The position numbers and the translations under genes were made by a program. The notes below the pieces were generated by a model that was not told where the DNA came from, made no database searches, and worked only from the letters and a program-made list of their open reading frames with translations. Of a DNA stretch of 64,000 nt, positions 24,574 to 34,303 are shown one piece after another (position 1 is the first letter of the stretch; each line of letters opens with the position of its first letter). The DNA comes from Gracilibacillus oryzae (GTDB lineage Bacteria; Bacillota; Bacilli; Bacillales; Amphibacillaceae), in contig NZ_ML762429.1 in the NCBI RefSeq assembly GCF_009498735.1, positions 119,363 through 183,362 on the forward strand. Reading direction: 5' to 3'.

Positions 24574-25983
24574 TCATCCCATCTGTTCCCTCGCTTGTTC
24601 TTCCCCAATCCGCTTCATATGACGACGAAAACAGCTCATAACCAAAAGGTGGGCATTTGCCTGCGTATATTTGTAAATAAACCATGGCATAGACGGAAGA
24701 TAGTCATGTATCGCAATAATCGCCTCATTTGTCTCCGGTATTTTCCTGAATTCCAGACGTCCTCTTTCATTATGCTCGGCATCTGACAGGAAGCCTCCCG
24801 TTATATAATAAAGGTCACGGTCTTCCGTACTGCGGTCAGGCGCATAAGACAACTCAAGCAATGGTTTTTTGTTGCCGATCCAGCCAATCTGACAGTTGAG
24901 ATCCTCATCAACCGTTGTACGCACCCAAGGGTTAAGGAAGTCTTCCAGCCATTGAACATAATACCTTGCCACTTCACCAACGCGATAGCCTTCCGGAAGC
25001 GGGATTCTTTGTACGGAGCGGACATCTCGTTTTAGCGGCCCAATGTCCGGTTTCTTCAGAATCTTACGTTTATTGTCTTCTTCTTTTAGCGAATAAGCCG
25101 CTGCTTCTTTAAAAGAGATCTTCCCATCACTTATCCCTTCTGCTTCTCTTTGTACTGTCAATGGGTGTTTCAGGCTATCCAGGAGCGGGTAAACCGTTTC
25201 CTTTGGTGTTTGTGTAATCAGGCGTAACCAAAGACGGGACAGATACAAGGAGAAAAAAGGGACATTATACATTTTCCGCTTTTTGCCCATTACCTCGGCT
25301 GTCTGCTCCATCATCTGCCGGTATGTCAGTACCTCTGGACCACCGAGATCATAAGAGTCATTCACTCTCTTTTCATCTGCAACAGTCTTATTCAAGGATT
25401 GTAACACATCTTTTAAAGCAATCGGCTGTGTCTTGGTTCTGGTCCACTTTGGTAAAATCATTACAGGCAGACGTTTAACCAGCTTCGCCAGTATCGGGAA
25501 GGAGGAACCCTTTGGCCCAACAATTAATCCTGCGCGCAAAGCTGTTACAGGTGTACCATATGCTCGAAGGATTTTTTCCACTTCCAGTCTGCTTTTCAGG
25601 TGTGCCGACAGCCTCTTTTCTCCTTGTGGCACAATGCCGCCAAGATAGATAATTTTCTTGACTCCCTGCTTTTTGGCGGCCTGGGCAAAGTTATCGGCAA
25701 GGATTACATCCATATCAGCAAAATTGCCCTGTGTAAGCTTGGCTGAAGGCATCATAGAATGCACCAGATATACTGCAATATCTGCACCCTCCAGGCCTTT
25801 TTCTGCATCCTTCAATGAAAACAAATCACAGGAACGCCAAGTGAGATCATCTGTATCTTCATGCTTATCCCCATTTCTGGAAAGCCCAATAATATTCATC
25901 CGTCCACGCAGCTTGGAAAGCAGATTCTGGCCGATATAACCGCTCGCTCCAGCTATTACAACAACAGGTTTGTTTTCTGACAT
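24574..25983 (-). CDS. SDR/NAD(P)-binding protein with C-terminal DUF2867
   Basis: This 469-residue protein starts with an atypical short-chain dehydrogenase fold: GASGYIGQNLL (12-22) binds NAD(P), and YLGGIVPQGE and DLGGPEVLTYRQMM are typical of this class. The C-terminal third (about 320-460, GWIGNKKPLLELSYAPD, YLPSMPWFIYKYTQANAHLL) matches DUF2867. Such two-domain proteins occur widely in bacteria without a proven substrate. ATG 25983 follows AAGGATG. It is convergent with the pentapeptide gene and stands alone. Confidence 0.85.
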   Translation of the reverse strand: MSENKPVVVIAGASGYIGQNLLSKLRGRMNIIGLSRNGDKHEDTDDLTWRSCDLFSLKDAEKGLEGADIAVYLVHSMMPSAKLTQGNFADMDVILADNFAQAAKKQGVKKIIYLGGIVPQGEKRLSAHLKSRLEVEKILRAYGTPVTALRAGLIVGPKGSSFPILAKLVKRLPVMILPKWTRTKTQPIALKDVLQSLNKTVADEKRVNDSYDLGGPEVLTYRQMMEQTAEVMGKKRKMYNVPFFSLYLSRLWLRLITQTPKETVYPLLDSLKHPLTVQREAEGISDGKISFKEAAAYSLKEEDNKRKILKKPDIGPLKRDVRSVQRIPLPEGYRVGEVARYYVQWLEDFLNPWVRTTVDEDLNCQIGWIGNKKPLLELSYAPDRSTEDRDLYYITGGFLSDAEHNERGRLEFRKIPETNEAIIAIHDYLPSMPWFIYKYTQANAHLLVMSCFRRHMKRIGEEQAREQMG

Positions 25984-26114
25984 ATGTCCACATCCTTTTT
26001 ATCTCTGGTACTAGGCTATACCCTTCGAGAAAGGGCTGTAACCAATTGGGAGGGTATTCAGTCTGATTTAGTTATTTCGCCAAATTTCTCATTAGGTCTC
26101 GCACTGGTTTCCAT

Positions 26115-26128
26115 ATTTCCTGGGAAAT
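26115..26128. promoter_or_regulatory. Noc-binding-site-like palindrome
   Basis: ATTTCCTGGGAAAT differs at one position from the Noc consensus ATTTCCCGGGAAAT. Noc is encoded in this window (58341). It is in the 25984-26292 gap, which otherwise shows no gene. Confidence 0.5.
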
Positions 26129-26292
26129 AACTGAATAATTATTGGGGAATATTCGACAAATTCCCTTTGCCGAGATTACCATAGCTGGTTCCCTCTATTT
26201 TAGCAAATCTCTCATTTGATTTTCTTCCATATATATCTTAATCTAGAATATAGGATAACAAAAGCTTAATCATAAGAAATGGAGACGATTAC

Positions 26293-26652
26293 ATGGAAAA
26301 AATTATCTTTGTCGAAACAGGGACAGGCATTGATGTACACGGACAAAATGTTACAAAAGCTTGTGTCCGTGCAGTGGAAAATGCGATTCACTATAATTCT
26401 ATGCCAGGGATTAAAGATTACTTGCCAGGACAGGATTTGCATAATATGAAAGTCAACGTAAGATTGGCAGTGCCAATGGATAAAGAAAATGTTGATATTG
26501 AAAAAGTAAAACAGGAAATTCCTTATGGCACTGTTACTGTTGATATTATTGATGGAGGAATGGCCACAACATCTGGTATTATCCTTGAAGATAAAGATGA
26601 TAAAAATGATCTGATGTATATCGTAAATGCCGCTGTCGAAGTAGGCTATTAA
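26293..26652 (+). CDS. Lin0512-family protein
   Basis: This 119-residue protein matches the Lin0512 family (TIGR02058): an opening like MEKIIFVETGTGIDVHGQN, a central LPGQDLHNMKVNVRLAVP and DIIDGGMATTSGI near the end. The function is unknown. It has family length and a ribosome binding site (GGAGACG). The aldo-keto reductase gene starts 14 bp downstream, so both are probably co-transcribed. Confidence 0.85.
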   Translation: MEKIIFVETGTGIDVHGQNVTKACVRAVENAIHYNSMPGIKDYLPGQDLHNMKVNVRLAVPMDKENVDIEKVKQEIPYGTVTVDIIDGGMATTSGIILEDKDDKNDLMYIVNAAVEVGY

Positions 26653-26666
26653 GAGGAGGAATCTTG

Positions 26667-27659
26667 ATGAGATATGTTGCAAACACTGATCGTTACAGGG
26701 ACATGGTTTATAATCGATGTGGGAACTCAGGGATTCAACTGCCTGCAATATCATTAGGATTATGGAATAATTTCAGTGACAATGATCCAATCGAAAATCA
26801 ACGTGTGATGTTGTTTAAAGCATTCGATCTTGGCATCACTCATTTTGATTTAGCTAATAATTATGGCCCGCCAGCAGGTTCAGCTGAAATCAATTTTGGC
26901 CGGATTTTACGAGAGGACCTTGCTGCCTACCGGGATGAAATGATTATTTCTACCAAAGCAGGTTTCCGCATGTGGGATGGACCATATGGTGATTGGGGTT
27001 CACGAAAATATTTAGTTGCAAGCCTTGACCAGAGCCTAAAGAGAATGGGACTGGAATATGTTGATATTTTCTACCATCACCGTCCAGATCCAAATACACC
27101 ACTTGAAGAAACAATGGCTGCTCTTGATCAAATTGTCCGGCAGGGGACAGCATTGTATGTTGGAATATCCAATTATGATGCCGATCAGACAAAAGAAGCA
27201 GTCAAGATTCTGCAAGAACAGAACACGCCATTTATAATCCACCAGGCAGCATACTCTATGCTTGATCGGAAAATTGAGCATGGTTTAACTGAGGTATTAG
27301 AGAAGAATAGCATTGGTTGTATTGCCTTTGTACCATTAGCTCAAGGATTGCTTACAAATAAATATCTAAATGGAATCCCAAAAGATTCTCGTGCTGCTAA
27401 AGATTATATTCCATTCTTAAATGAAAAAGATATCTCATCAAGTGTTTTACAAAAGGTCAAAAGCCTGAATGATCTGGCAGCTTCACGCGGCCAGTCACTT
27501 GCTCAAATGGCACTGGTCTGGGTGTTACAACAGAAATCTGTCGCATCTGCCTTAATTGGAGCGAGCCGTGCAAGTCAAATCGAAGAAAATGTTCGTGCGT
27601 TAGAGAATATCCAATTCTCTGCGGATGAAATGAAACAAATAAACGAGATCCTGAAATAA
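26667..27659 (+). CDS. Aldo-keto reductase, YghZ/MgrA-like
   Basis: This 330-residue NADPH-dependent oxidoreductase resembles the L-glyceraldehyde-3-phosphate reductase YghZ. It has the AKR catalytic set D-Y-K-H: FDLANNYGPPAGSAE (about 70-85), STKAG and YHHRPDP (about 131). NADPH-binding IGASRASQIEENV lies near the C-terminus. In E. coli YghZ helps detoxify methylglyoxal. ATG 26667 follows GAGGAGG; a TTG just before it is not needed. It is cotranscribed with the Lin0512 gene. Confidence 0.9.
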   Translation: MRYVANTDRYRDMVYNRCGNSGIQLPAISLGLWNNFSDNDPIENQRVMLFKAFDLGITHFDLANNYGPPAGSAEINFGRILREDLAAYRDEMIISTKAGFRMWDGPYGDWGSRKYLVASLDQSLKRMGLEYVDIFYHHRPDPNTPLEETMAALDQIVRQGTALYVGISNYDADQTKEAVKILQEQNTPFIIHQAAYSMLDRKIEHGLTEVLEKNSIGCIAFVPLAQGLLTNKYLNGIPKDSRAAKDYIPFLNEKDISSSVLQKVKSLNDLAASRGQSLAQMALVWVLQQKSVASALIGASRASQIEENVRALENIQFSADEMKQINEILK

Positions 27660-27664
27660 TGGAA

Positions 27665-27692
27665 AACACCTCATGTCAAATGAGGTGTTTTT
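27665..27692 (+). terminator. Terminator after the aldo-keto reductase
   Basis: AACACCTCAT / ATGAGGTGTT stem with a 5-base loop and TTT tail, 5 bp after the stop. Confidence 0.85.
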
Positions 27693-27724
27693 ACATATGA
27701 ATTTACCAAAAAGGAGCAGCAATC

Positions 27725-28822
27725 ATGGAGTTTACTAGTAAAGAAGTTCAGCAATTAGAGCAGCAATTAATCGATATCGAAAATAAGAAAGTTTTGCCAT
27801 CATCGGTTCTTGCTGTCATTTATCAAAAGAAGTTATTCAAATTATTTGTCTCTGAATCACTCGGTGGTAGAGGAATGGATCTGCCTGGTGCACTAAAGAT
27901 TTTCCAGGAAGCCTCCACTATTGATGGGAATCTGGGCTGGGCTGTCACGATAGGTTCCGGCGGGGGAATGTTCTCAGCCAATTTTAGTGAACAGCTTGCC
28001 AAGGATTTATTTTCCCAGGAGAATGCCGTAATCGCAGGCAGCGGGTTTCCTGGTGGAAAAGCAGTAAAAACAGATGGGGGATACCTTGTGAATGGGGAAT
28101 GGAAGTTTTGCAGTGGATCCCCATATGCCACTATTTTCACCGCCAACTGTTTAATAGAAGAGGAGGCAACTGTCCTTTCGTTTATTCTAAAACCTGAAGA
28201 AGTGGAAGTAATGTATGACTGGAATTCATTTGGCTTGGTTGCAACAAGCAGTCATTCGATAAGAATATCCAATCAATTTATCCCATCAGAGCGAACATTT
28301 TCTATAACGGAGATGAATAATAACTTTACGGAGGATATTCATCAGTTTCCATTTGTTCCATTCTCGGAAGCATCTTTCGCTTCTGTTGTACTTGGTATAG
28401 GGAAGAATTTTCTCAATGAAGTAAAAGTAAATACCAAAAAAAATAAATTAAATTGGGCAAAAGGCCATTTTGATAAATATCAGTTTGTCATTAGCAAATG
28501 GGAAAAGGAAATGGAAAGATGGAAAATTGCTGAAACAACCTTCTACAAACAGATCGATCAGGTATGGAACCTTTATCAAGAAGGATCGCCACTATCAGAA
28601 GACCAATTAGCAGAATTCTCACTAGTCTGTAAAAAGGCAGCTTCTACCTCATTAACCTGTGCCCAGAATCTATTTCGTTATATGGGAATGGAGATAGTAA
28701 TGCAGCCTTCGAAACTGAATCGAATCTGGCGAGATTTACATACTGCTTCTCAACATGCTTTCTTAATACCTTATCGAGAAAATGAGTCAGATGCTTATGA
28801 GATAACTTTTGCAGAAAAATAA
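27725..28822 (+). CDS. Acyl-CoA dehydrogenase-like flavoprotein
   Basis: This 365-residue protein follows the acyl-CoA dehydrogenase fold: a helical N-terminus with ESLGGRGMDLPGAL, GNLGWAVTIGSGGGMF, a middle beta domain with GYLVNGEWKFCSGSPYATIFTANC (about 118-142), and a C-terminal helix bundle with RIWRDLHTASQHAF. The last motif is typical of the DszC/hydroxylase-type branch, which act as flavin-dependent monooxygenases, so the true reaction may not be fatty-acid oxidation. GGAGC precedes ATG 27725. The DinB-like gene starts 52 bp downstream. Confidence 0.75.
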   Translation: MEFTSKEVQQLEQQLIDIENKKVLPSSVLAVIYQKKLFKLFVSESLGGRGMDLPGALKIFQEASTIDGNLGWAVTIGSGGGMFSANFSEQLAKDLFSQENAVIAGSGFPGGKAVKTDGGYLVNGEWKFCSGSPYATIFTANCLIEEEATVLSFILKPEEVEVMYDWNSFGLVATSSHSIRISNQFIPSERTFSITEMNNNFTEDIHQFPFVPFSEASFASVVLGIGKNFLNEVKVNTKKNKLNWAKGHFDKYQFVISKWEKEMERWKIAETTFYKQIDQVWNLYQEGSPLSEDQLAEFSLVCKKAASTSLTCAQNLFRYMGMEIVMQPSKLNRIWRDLHTASQHAFLIPYRENESDAYEITFAEK

Positions 28823-28874
28823 AGGAGATCTCCTCCCTGAGGTCGAAATAGTTAAAAAAAAGGAGGAGAGTTTT

Positions 28875-29378
28875 ATGTATACAGTGAATGACCTTATTGT
28901 GGATCTGAAGCAATTTAATGATTGGGTTCTATCGCTACAGAAAATGGATAATGATCTGTTCTTCGAGCCTGTTAAGGAAGGCAAATGGTCTACAGCAGAG
29001 ATTATTGTACATATTACATTCTGGGATAACTACATAATGGATGATATTCTGCCGAAGATGGCACAAGATGCAAACATTGAGAGTATTGACTTTGATACGC
29101 TGAATCAAAAAGCATCGCTTCACGCTAAATCAGGTATCTCCCAGCAGCAAATTATTCAGGAACAGATTCAGGCAAGAACAAACTTGCTTAAAAAAGTAAC
29201 AGAAATACCTGAGGAGGATTTTTCTGTTACTTTCCAGTTGAATGGGGAGGCAATCGATGAATATTCAGGCCATCCTCATTCTGTATTTAATTATTTCTGC
29301 AGTTTTGTCTGGCACGATAATCATCACCGCAAACAGGTAGAAGCATTTCTTGAAAAGAAAGAATTACCACAAACTTGA
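28875..29378 (+). CDS. DinB-like four-helix protein
   Basis: This 167-residue protein belongs to the DinB/YfiT-like four-helix bundle superfamily, which includes bacillithiol or mycothiol S-transferases. Three histidines that would bind a metal are visible: VHITFWD (about residue 46) and HDNHHRKQVEAFL (about 149-156). ATG 28875 is set by AGGAGGAGAG. It probably shares a transcript with the acyl-CoA dehydrogenase-like gene. The substrate is unknown. Confidence 0.75.
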   Translation: MYTVNDLIVDLKQFNDWVLSLQKMDNDLFFEPVKEGKWSTAEIIVHITFWDNYIMDDILPKMAQDANIESIDFDTLNQKASLHAKSGISQQQIIQEQIQARTNLLKKVTEIPEEDFSVTFQLNGEAIDEYSGHPHSVFNYFCSFVWHDNHHRKQVEAFLEKKELPQT

Positions 29379-29437
29379 AACCTTTCCCCTAATTCTACGT
29401 AAAAAGTGATAGAGCTAAATGAGTTAGGGTGATATTT

Positions 29438-29974
29438 TTGAACAAATATTATATAAACGATGTGCCTTTCTCCCTCTCAAACAAAAAAGCAATATCCGTC
29501 ATGGATGAGCATGGAGTGGAAAAAGGATATATAACCAAAAGTAAATTATCAAATTTGGAAAAGGGCAGTGTCTTCTCTTATACATGTACAGAAAATCAGC
29601 AAAGTTTTATTTTAGGTATAAAGAAAAATGGGCTCAAAAGGTTTGTTCTTGCAGAATATGAATTGCTTTTTGAACAAGACAGCTATTATTTAAGTGATAA
29701 TATCGGTAAAAATCTGCTTTATTTTTCTGTTGATGGAAAGTGGAATGACCAGGATATTCTATTCGAGGAAAACTGGTCAGGAGATATTGAATTGAAAGTA
29801 AATAAAGTGCATATGGCTACAATAAAAATAAATGATGGAATCTTCAAAACAGTATTTGAGTTTTCGGAGTCACTAGAAGAAAGTAATATAATATTTGCTG
29901 CCACATTCCTTATGTATTTTATGGTGAAAATATACAACGAAGAAACCGCCATTATTGAAGAGTTGTTTTTCTAA
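29438..29974 (+). CDS. Tubby C-terminal-like / LURP-one-related protein
   Basis: This protein of about 178 residues shows the alternating beta pattern of tubby/scramblase-like (YxjI-type) proteins, with KAISVMDEHGVEKGYI, LKRFVLAEYELLFEQD and DIELKVNKVHMATIKI. I infer membership from the pattern rather than a clear motif, and the role is unknown. A TTG start at 29438 is preferred because AGGGTGAT lies before it; GTG 29429 overlaps that site. It ends before a strong terminator shared with manA. Confidence 0.5.
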   Translation: MNKYYINDVPFSLSNKKAISVMDEHGVEKGYITKSKLSNLEKGSVFSYTCTENQQSFILGIKKNGLKRFVLAEYELLFEQDSYYLSDNIGKNLLYFSVDGKWNDQDILFEENWSGDIELKVNKVHMATIKINDGIFKTVFEFSESLEESNIIFAATFLMYFMVKIYNEETAIIEELFF

Positions 29975-29984
29975 CAATTTTAAA

Positions 29985-30023
29985 AAGCGTCTCGCTCTCA
30001 TTCAGCGGGACGCTTCCTTTTTT
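29985..30023. terminator. Bidirectional terminator
   Basis: AAGCGTCTCGCT pairs with AGCGGGACGCTT (one G-T type mismatch), loop of 7, followed by TTTTTT on the plus strand and A-rich sequence before it. It serves the plus-strand tubby-like gene and probably manA on the minus strand. Confidence 0.8.
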
Positions 30024-30027
30024 CAAC

Positions 30028-30984
30028 TCATACATGGGACACGATAAACTCCGCATTTCCCTCTAATTTATACTCATCCACTGTTGCAGGAATAATAAAG
30101 TGATCCCCTTTGTTAATCTCATATTTTTGTTCATTTACAATTAAGTTTGCTTCCCCTGTGATAACACTGACTTGCAGGAAATCACGATCTCTGACATTAT
30201 CCACAGAACCTTGTAAGTTCCAGTGATAGACAGTAAAATATGTGTCTTTAACTAATTTCCTGCTCGTTAATCCTTGCTTCACTTCCTCTGTCTGCTGAAG
30301 AAGAGGAGTTTCATGCGGGACAGTTGTTACTTGTTTTGCCTCTTCTAAATGTAACTCTCTTGCATTTCCTTTGTCATCTGTCCGGTCATAATCATACACC
30401 CGATACGTGGTATCAGAGCTTTGCTGAGTTTCTAATATCACTATTCCTTTGCCGATTGCATGAATGGTACCACTCGGCACATAAACAAAATCGCCTGCTT
30501 TTACTTTTATCTTACGCAACAGTTGGTCCCATTTGCCCTGGTCAATAAGCTGCTCTAATTCGTCTCTTGTCTGTGCATGATGTCCAATGATCAAGTCCGC
30601 ACCTTCTTCTGCACTCAGTACATACCAGCACTCTGTTTTGCCATAAGACTCGCCTGCTGTTTCACGGGCATACTGGTCATCTGGATGAACTTGGACAGAC
30701 AGATTGTCATTTGCATCCAAAATCTTAATTAATAAAGGATATGCCTCCTTATTGTCAGTTCCCTTTTGAAATAACTCTCCATGGTTCTCCCAAGCATCCA
30801 GCAACGTTTTCCCCTCTAACGGCCCATTTTTTATTTTACTTGGACCATGGGCATGGGCAGATATAGCCCAAGCTTCTCCAGTTTTTGCATAAGGGATTGT
30901 ATAATTAAATTCAGTATGTAACTTATCTCCACCCCATATTCGTTCTTTAAAAACAGGTAATAAAAAGATCGGTTCTTTATACAT
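30028..30984 (-). CDS. manA: Mannose-6-phosphate isomerase, class I
   Basis: This 318-residue cupin enzyme interconverts mannose 6-phosphate and fructose 6-phosphate using zinc. The metal-site motif VQVHPDDQYARE (about residue 95-106) and KTECWYVL follow the family, as does GDFVYVPSGTIHAIGKG (about 162-178). Length agrees with short Firmicute ManA/Pmi proteins. GAGGAGCG precedes ATG 30984. No phosphotransferase or mannose genes are adjacent. Confidence 0.95.
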   Translation of the reverse strand: MYKEPIFLLPVFKERIWGGDKLHTEFNYTIPYAKTGEAWAISAHAHGPSKIKNGPLEGKTLLDAWENHGELFQKGTDNKEAYPLLIKILDANDNLSVQVHPDDQYARETAGESYGKTECWYVLSAEEGADLIIGHHAQTRDELEQLIDQGKWDQLLRKIKVKAGDFVYVPSGTIHAIGKGIVILETQQSSDTTYRVYDYDRTDDKGNARELHLEEAKQVTTVPHETPLLQQTEEVKQGLTSRKLVKDTYFTVYHWNLQGSVDNVRDRDFLQVSVITGEANLIVNEQKYEINKGDHFIIPATVDEYKLEGNAEFIVSHV

Positions 30985-31063
30985 TCGCTCCTCACCCCAT
31001 TTTACGATTTATCTTCTTTAAAGATACTATCACCTTACAGAAAAATCAATCTATATCACCTAT

Positions 31064-31242
31064 TTATCCACATGTTAATCAGAAAGAAATGGAATACTAT
31101 TCACATGTTAATAACGATTATGAATACATATCCACAAACTTATCCACATACCCACATTCATTTATACATATATCGTATAGAACATAAATTCGACTACCAT
31201 ATATATATTACTATTCACATACAATCCACAATTTGTGGATAA
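31064..31242. promoter_or_regulatory. Cluster of DnaA boxes
   Basis: Three exact TTATCCACA boxes (31064-31072, 31140-31148, and inverted at 31234-31242) and several one- or two-mismatch boxes (CTATTCACA at 31097 and 31211, ATATCCACA at 31128, CAATCCACA at 31222) fill the manA-htrA gap (30985-31295). No dnaA or dnaN is nearby. It may be a DnaA-binding cluster that titrates the initiator. Confidence 0.65.
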
Positions 31243-31295
31243 CAAAATAAAAAGTGTGGACAAAAGTTTTTTCTTCTGTCCACACTTCTCTCCTT

Positions 31296-32525
31296 TTAAT
31301 AGGATAATGTTGTTAACTCTACACTGGTTTCCTGCCTTTGCCCATCCCGATAGAAGATGATTGTTAATGCTTCTCCTACAGTTTTTCTTTCATATAAGTG
31401 CTTTCTTAAATCTACAATATCTCCCACTGGTTCGCCATCTAATTCTGTGATAACATCATATGCCTGCAGTCCACCTTTATCTGCTGGCGACAATGGCTCA
31501 ACACTGCGGATATATATTCCCTGTTCAACTTCAGGAGGTAAGTTTAGACTTCTTTCCCATTCAACTTGGGCTACATCTTGTAAGGAGTAGGCTTCTACAC
31601 CTAAGAACGGCCGTGTCACTTCACCTGTTTGTTCCAGCTCCTCGATAATTGGGATGGCATCATCAATCGGTATGGCAAAACCAATGCCCTCTACAGATGA
31701 CTCTGCAATCTTCATAGAGTTAATACCAATTAACTGTCCTTTCATATTCAACAGAGCTCCCCCACTATTTCCAGGGTTAATGGCCGCATCCGTCTGAATT
31801 ACTTCTGACTGCCAATCTGCTCTGCCATCTCCATTAAAATCCTGAGGAATGGCACGCTGTTTTCCGCTAATGATACCTTGTGTCACAGATCCTGATAAAT
31901 ACATACCAAGAGGATTACCTATCGCAATAGCAGGTTCCCCAACATGGACACCTTCAGAAACACCTAATTCAATTGCTTTTTCTGCATAACTTGCATCCAT
32001 CTCTATTACAGCTAAGTCTGTATACATGTCACTGCCAATCAAAGTTGCTTCCACATTTTCCTCATTTGACAAGTTAACCTCTATTTGGTCTGCCCCTTGG
32101 ATAACGTGGTGGTTTGTCACAATGTAGGCTGTATCTCCGTCAATTTTGTAGATCACTCCAGAACCTGTTCCTTGTTCACCATATTGCTCCTGATCCCATA
32201 AACTTTGTGACTGGATATTGACAACACCAACAACTGCAGGAGATACATCAGCAACAATTTCTGTTATTGTTGAACTTACCTCAACCTGCACATTTTGCAA
32301 ATTTGATGAAATATTTCCCTCATTAACGTTCTGATCAGATTCTACAGCTTGTTTCTCTCCAACAATCACTTCATATGGCAATAAGCCATTGTTTACAAGT
32401 GACGGCAGCACTAGTGCAAATAGAAATGCGCCAAGCACCAATCCAGTGATTAAAGGAAGCAGCCAGCTGCTTTTCTTATTTTTCCGTCTTGGATAATGAT
32501 CATCATAATATCCCAATTTGGTCAC
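31296..32525 (-). CDS. htrA: HtrA-like membrane-anchored serine protease (YycK)
   Basis: This 409-residue trypsin-like protease has one membrane helix at about 21-43, a protease domain with His in VTNHHVI (about 138), Asp in DMYTDLAVIEM (about 168) and Ser in TDAAINPGNSGGALLNMKG (about 253), and a C-terminal PDZ domain (YIRSVEPLSPADKGGLQAYDVI). It degrades damaged exported proteins at the cell surface. It is the last gene of the walRK run, 49 bp after walJ. Confidence 0.95.
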   Translation of the reverse strand: MTKLGYYDDHYPRRKNKKSSWLLPLITGLVLGAFLFALVLPSLVNNGLLPYEVIVGEKQAVESDQNVNEGNISSNLQNVQVEVSSTITEIVADVSPAVVGVVNIQSQSLWDQEQYGEQGTGSGVIYKIDGDTAYIVTNHHVIQGADQIEVNLSNEENVEATLIGSDMYTDLAVIEMDASYAEKAIELGVSEGVHVGEPAIAIGNPLGMYLSGSVTQGIISGKQRAIPQDFNGDGRADWQSEVIQTDAAINPGNSGGALLNMKGQLIGINSMKIAESSVEGIGFAIPIDDAIPIIEELEQTGEVTRPFLGVEAYSLQDVAQVEWERSLNLPPEVEQGIYIRSVEPLSPADKGGLQAYDVITELDGEPVGDIVDLRKHLYERKTVGEALTIIFYRDGQRQETSVELTTLSY

Positions 32526-32574
32526 CCTTTACCATTTATTATTGATAATTCCTAACCAAATTCACGCTATGAAA

Positions 32575-33372
32575 CTAACCTACTTCATATAAAGGTGTCG
32601 GTATCTTTGGATCGGTATCATGTAAAGTTACATCTTTACCAATAGAAAAGCCATAGTCTGTTAAGTTGTGCTCAACAGACATGCGCGCTAATTCTTTCAT
32701 ATTATTATCTTTACTTAAATGTGCCAAATAAATACGCTTTGTTTTGTCATTAATTATATCTTTTAATGCATGAGCACAATCCTCATTGGAAACATGCCCG
32801 GAATCACCAAGAATTCGCCGTTTTACACTCCAAGGATAACGGCCCATCCGCAGCATTTCCACATCATGATTGGACTCAAATACCAATGCATCCGCACCTT
32901 CAACTGTTTTTTTAATTCGCTCGGATACATAGCCTAAATCTGTAACAAGGGCTACCTTCTTGCCATTATGGTGGAAAACATAAAACATTGGCTCTGCTGC
33001 ATCATGTGATACAGCGAATGACTCAACATCTATATCAGCAAATGTTTTCGTTTCTTCCATATTGAATAAAAACTTCTGATCAACCGAGAGTTTTCCAATT
33101 GCATTGTCCATGGCCTTCCATGTTCTTTCATTCGCATAGATTGGCAGATTATATTTTCTTGCAAAAATGCCGAGGCCTTTTATATGATCACTATGTTCAT
33201 GTGTTACCAGTATTTTTGACAGTTCATTTGGATCTACTTGGGCTTGTTCAAAAAGCCTTGTTAGCTCTTTTCCGCTTAATCCAGCATCTACTAATATTTT
33301 TTCCTTGTCTGTTCCTATATAAAAAGCATTCCCTGTACTGCCGGATGCTAATACGCTAAACTGAAACGTCAT
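32575..33372 (-). CDS. walJ: WalJ/YycJ metallo-beta-lactamase-fold protein
   Basis: This 265-residue metallo-hydrolase has the metal-binding motif [12 protein letters not shown] (about 58-69), [14 protein letters not shown] and FESNHD. It is thought to be a nuclease-like protein that links cell division with wall or DNA metabolism, and is a standard member of the walRK operon. Its start overlaps yycI by 17 bases, showing translational coupling. Confidence 0.95.
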   Translation of the reverse strand: MTFQFSVLASGSTGNAFYIGTDKEKILVDAGLSGKELTRLFEQAQVDPNELSKILVTHEHSDHIKGLGIFARKYNLPIYANERTWKAMDNAIGKLSVDQKFLFNMEETKTFADIDVESFAVSHDAAEPMFYVFHHNGKKVALVTDLGYVSERIKKTVEGADALVFESNHDVEMLRMGRYPWSVKRRILGDSGHVSNEDCAHALKDIINDKTKRIYLAHLSKDNNMKELARMSVEHNLTDYGFSIGKDVTLHDTDPKIPTPLYEVG

Positions 33373-34303
33373 TTTTGTTCACTCCATCTGTAAGCTCCAT
33401 ATTCTCTAATAATTGATTCAAAAACCGGATAATACTATCTTCTTCCCAATCCGAATCTAATGATTGAATAGCGCCTGTATCATTTAAGACAAAATCCTGA
33501 ATATCTTCTTTCATATCCATGACAAAATCATTTTCATTTCTTGTTGATATATGACCTTCTACTGCATTGGCATAATAATAATCAGAGTCATTCACTTCCA
33601 CACCCCATGTCGGCGGCAATACTTGTACCCCATTCGGCAACTGCAATAAGTTAAAGTAGCCAAACTCCATATTGGAGATGGTTGAACCTGATTCTATGTT
33701 GCCACGCCTGTACAAATCAGCAATAACCTGGGTCGGATTAGCAAGACTGTATTCCTCTTCTGGCTGTTCTTCCGCTTTCTCAAGAATTGTCTGCACATAA
33801 TAAGCCATGTTTCCTGCTTCATTGACATGAACCATTAAAGTCCCGCTTATATTAAAGAAAATTGGCTGATCAAGCTTCTGGAAGAAAATATACGTATTTG
33901 TTTTTTGATCATAAGCATAATTCTCCAGATCATAATTATCCGCATTCCAAACGTTATCTGTAATACTTTCGCCAACGTTATCTGTGTTAAAAGCAGCCTG
34001 TTCATTAAGTCTTGAAACGATCATATGATTATCAAGCACAATAGTATCCTGATTCGGCAATTCATTAATGGCATCTAAGTCTTCCTCAGATAATTCTTTG
34101 CGCTGGGCATGAAGCATTGGTGCTTCAGCAGGTTCTTCTGGAATATTATCAAGTCCTTCAATATTTCCCTGAAGGTTATCTTCAAATTCCAATTCAGGCA
34201 AGACAGATACTGTATCCTGATTGTTTATAAATTGCTGTAATAGGAAAATATCAAGAATCAGAAAGCATAAAATGAATAGTGTCTTAATTTGTCCCCATTG
34301 CAT
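33356..34303 (-). CDS. yycI: WalRK regulatory membrane protein YycI
   Basis: This 315-residue protein has one N-terminal membrane helix (about 7-26, [18 protein letters not shown]) and an acidic outer domain. YycI and YycH bind the sensor kinase WalK and control its activity. It is longer than B. subtilis YycI, with an acidic insert ([22 protein letters not shown]) after the membrane helix, in line with a salt-tolerant host. It overlaps both neighbours, yycH upstream by 20 bases and walJ downstream by 17. Confidence 0.9.
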   Translation of the reverse strand: MQWGQIKTLFILCFLILDIFLLQQFINNQDTVSVLPELEFEDNLQGNIEGLDNIPEEPAEAPMLHAQRKELSEEDLDAINELPNQDTIVLDNHMIVSRLNEQAAFNTDNVGESITDNVWNADNYDLENYAYDQKTNTYIFFQKLDQPIFFNISGTLMVHVNEAGNMAYYVQTILEKAEEQPEEEYSLANPTQVIADLYRRGNIESGSTISNMEFGYFNLLQLPNGVQVLPPTWGVEVNDSDYYYANAVEGHISTRNENDFVMDMKEDIQDFVLNDTGAIQSLDSDWEEDSIIRFLNQLLENMELTDGVNKNDVSV

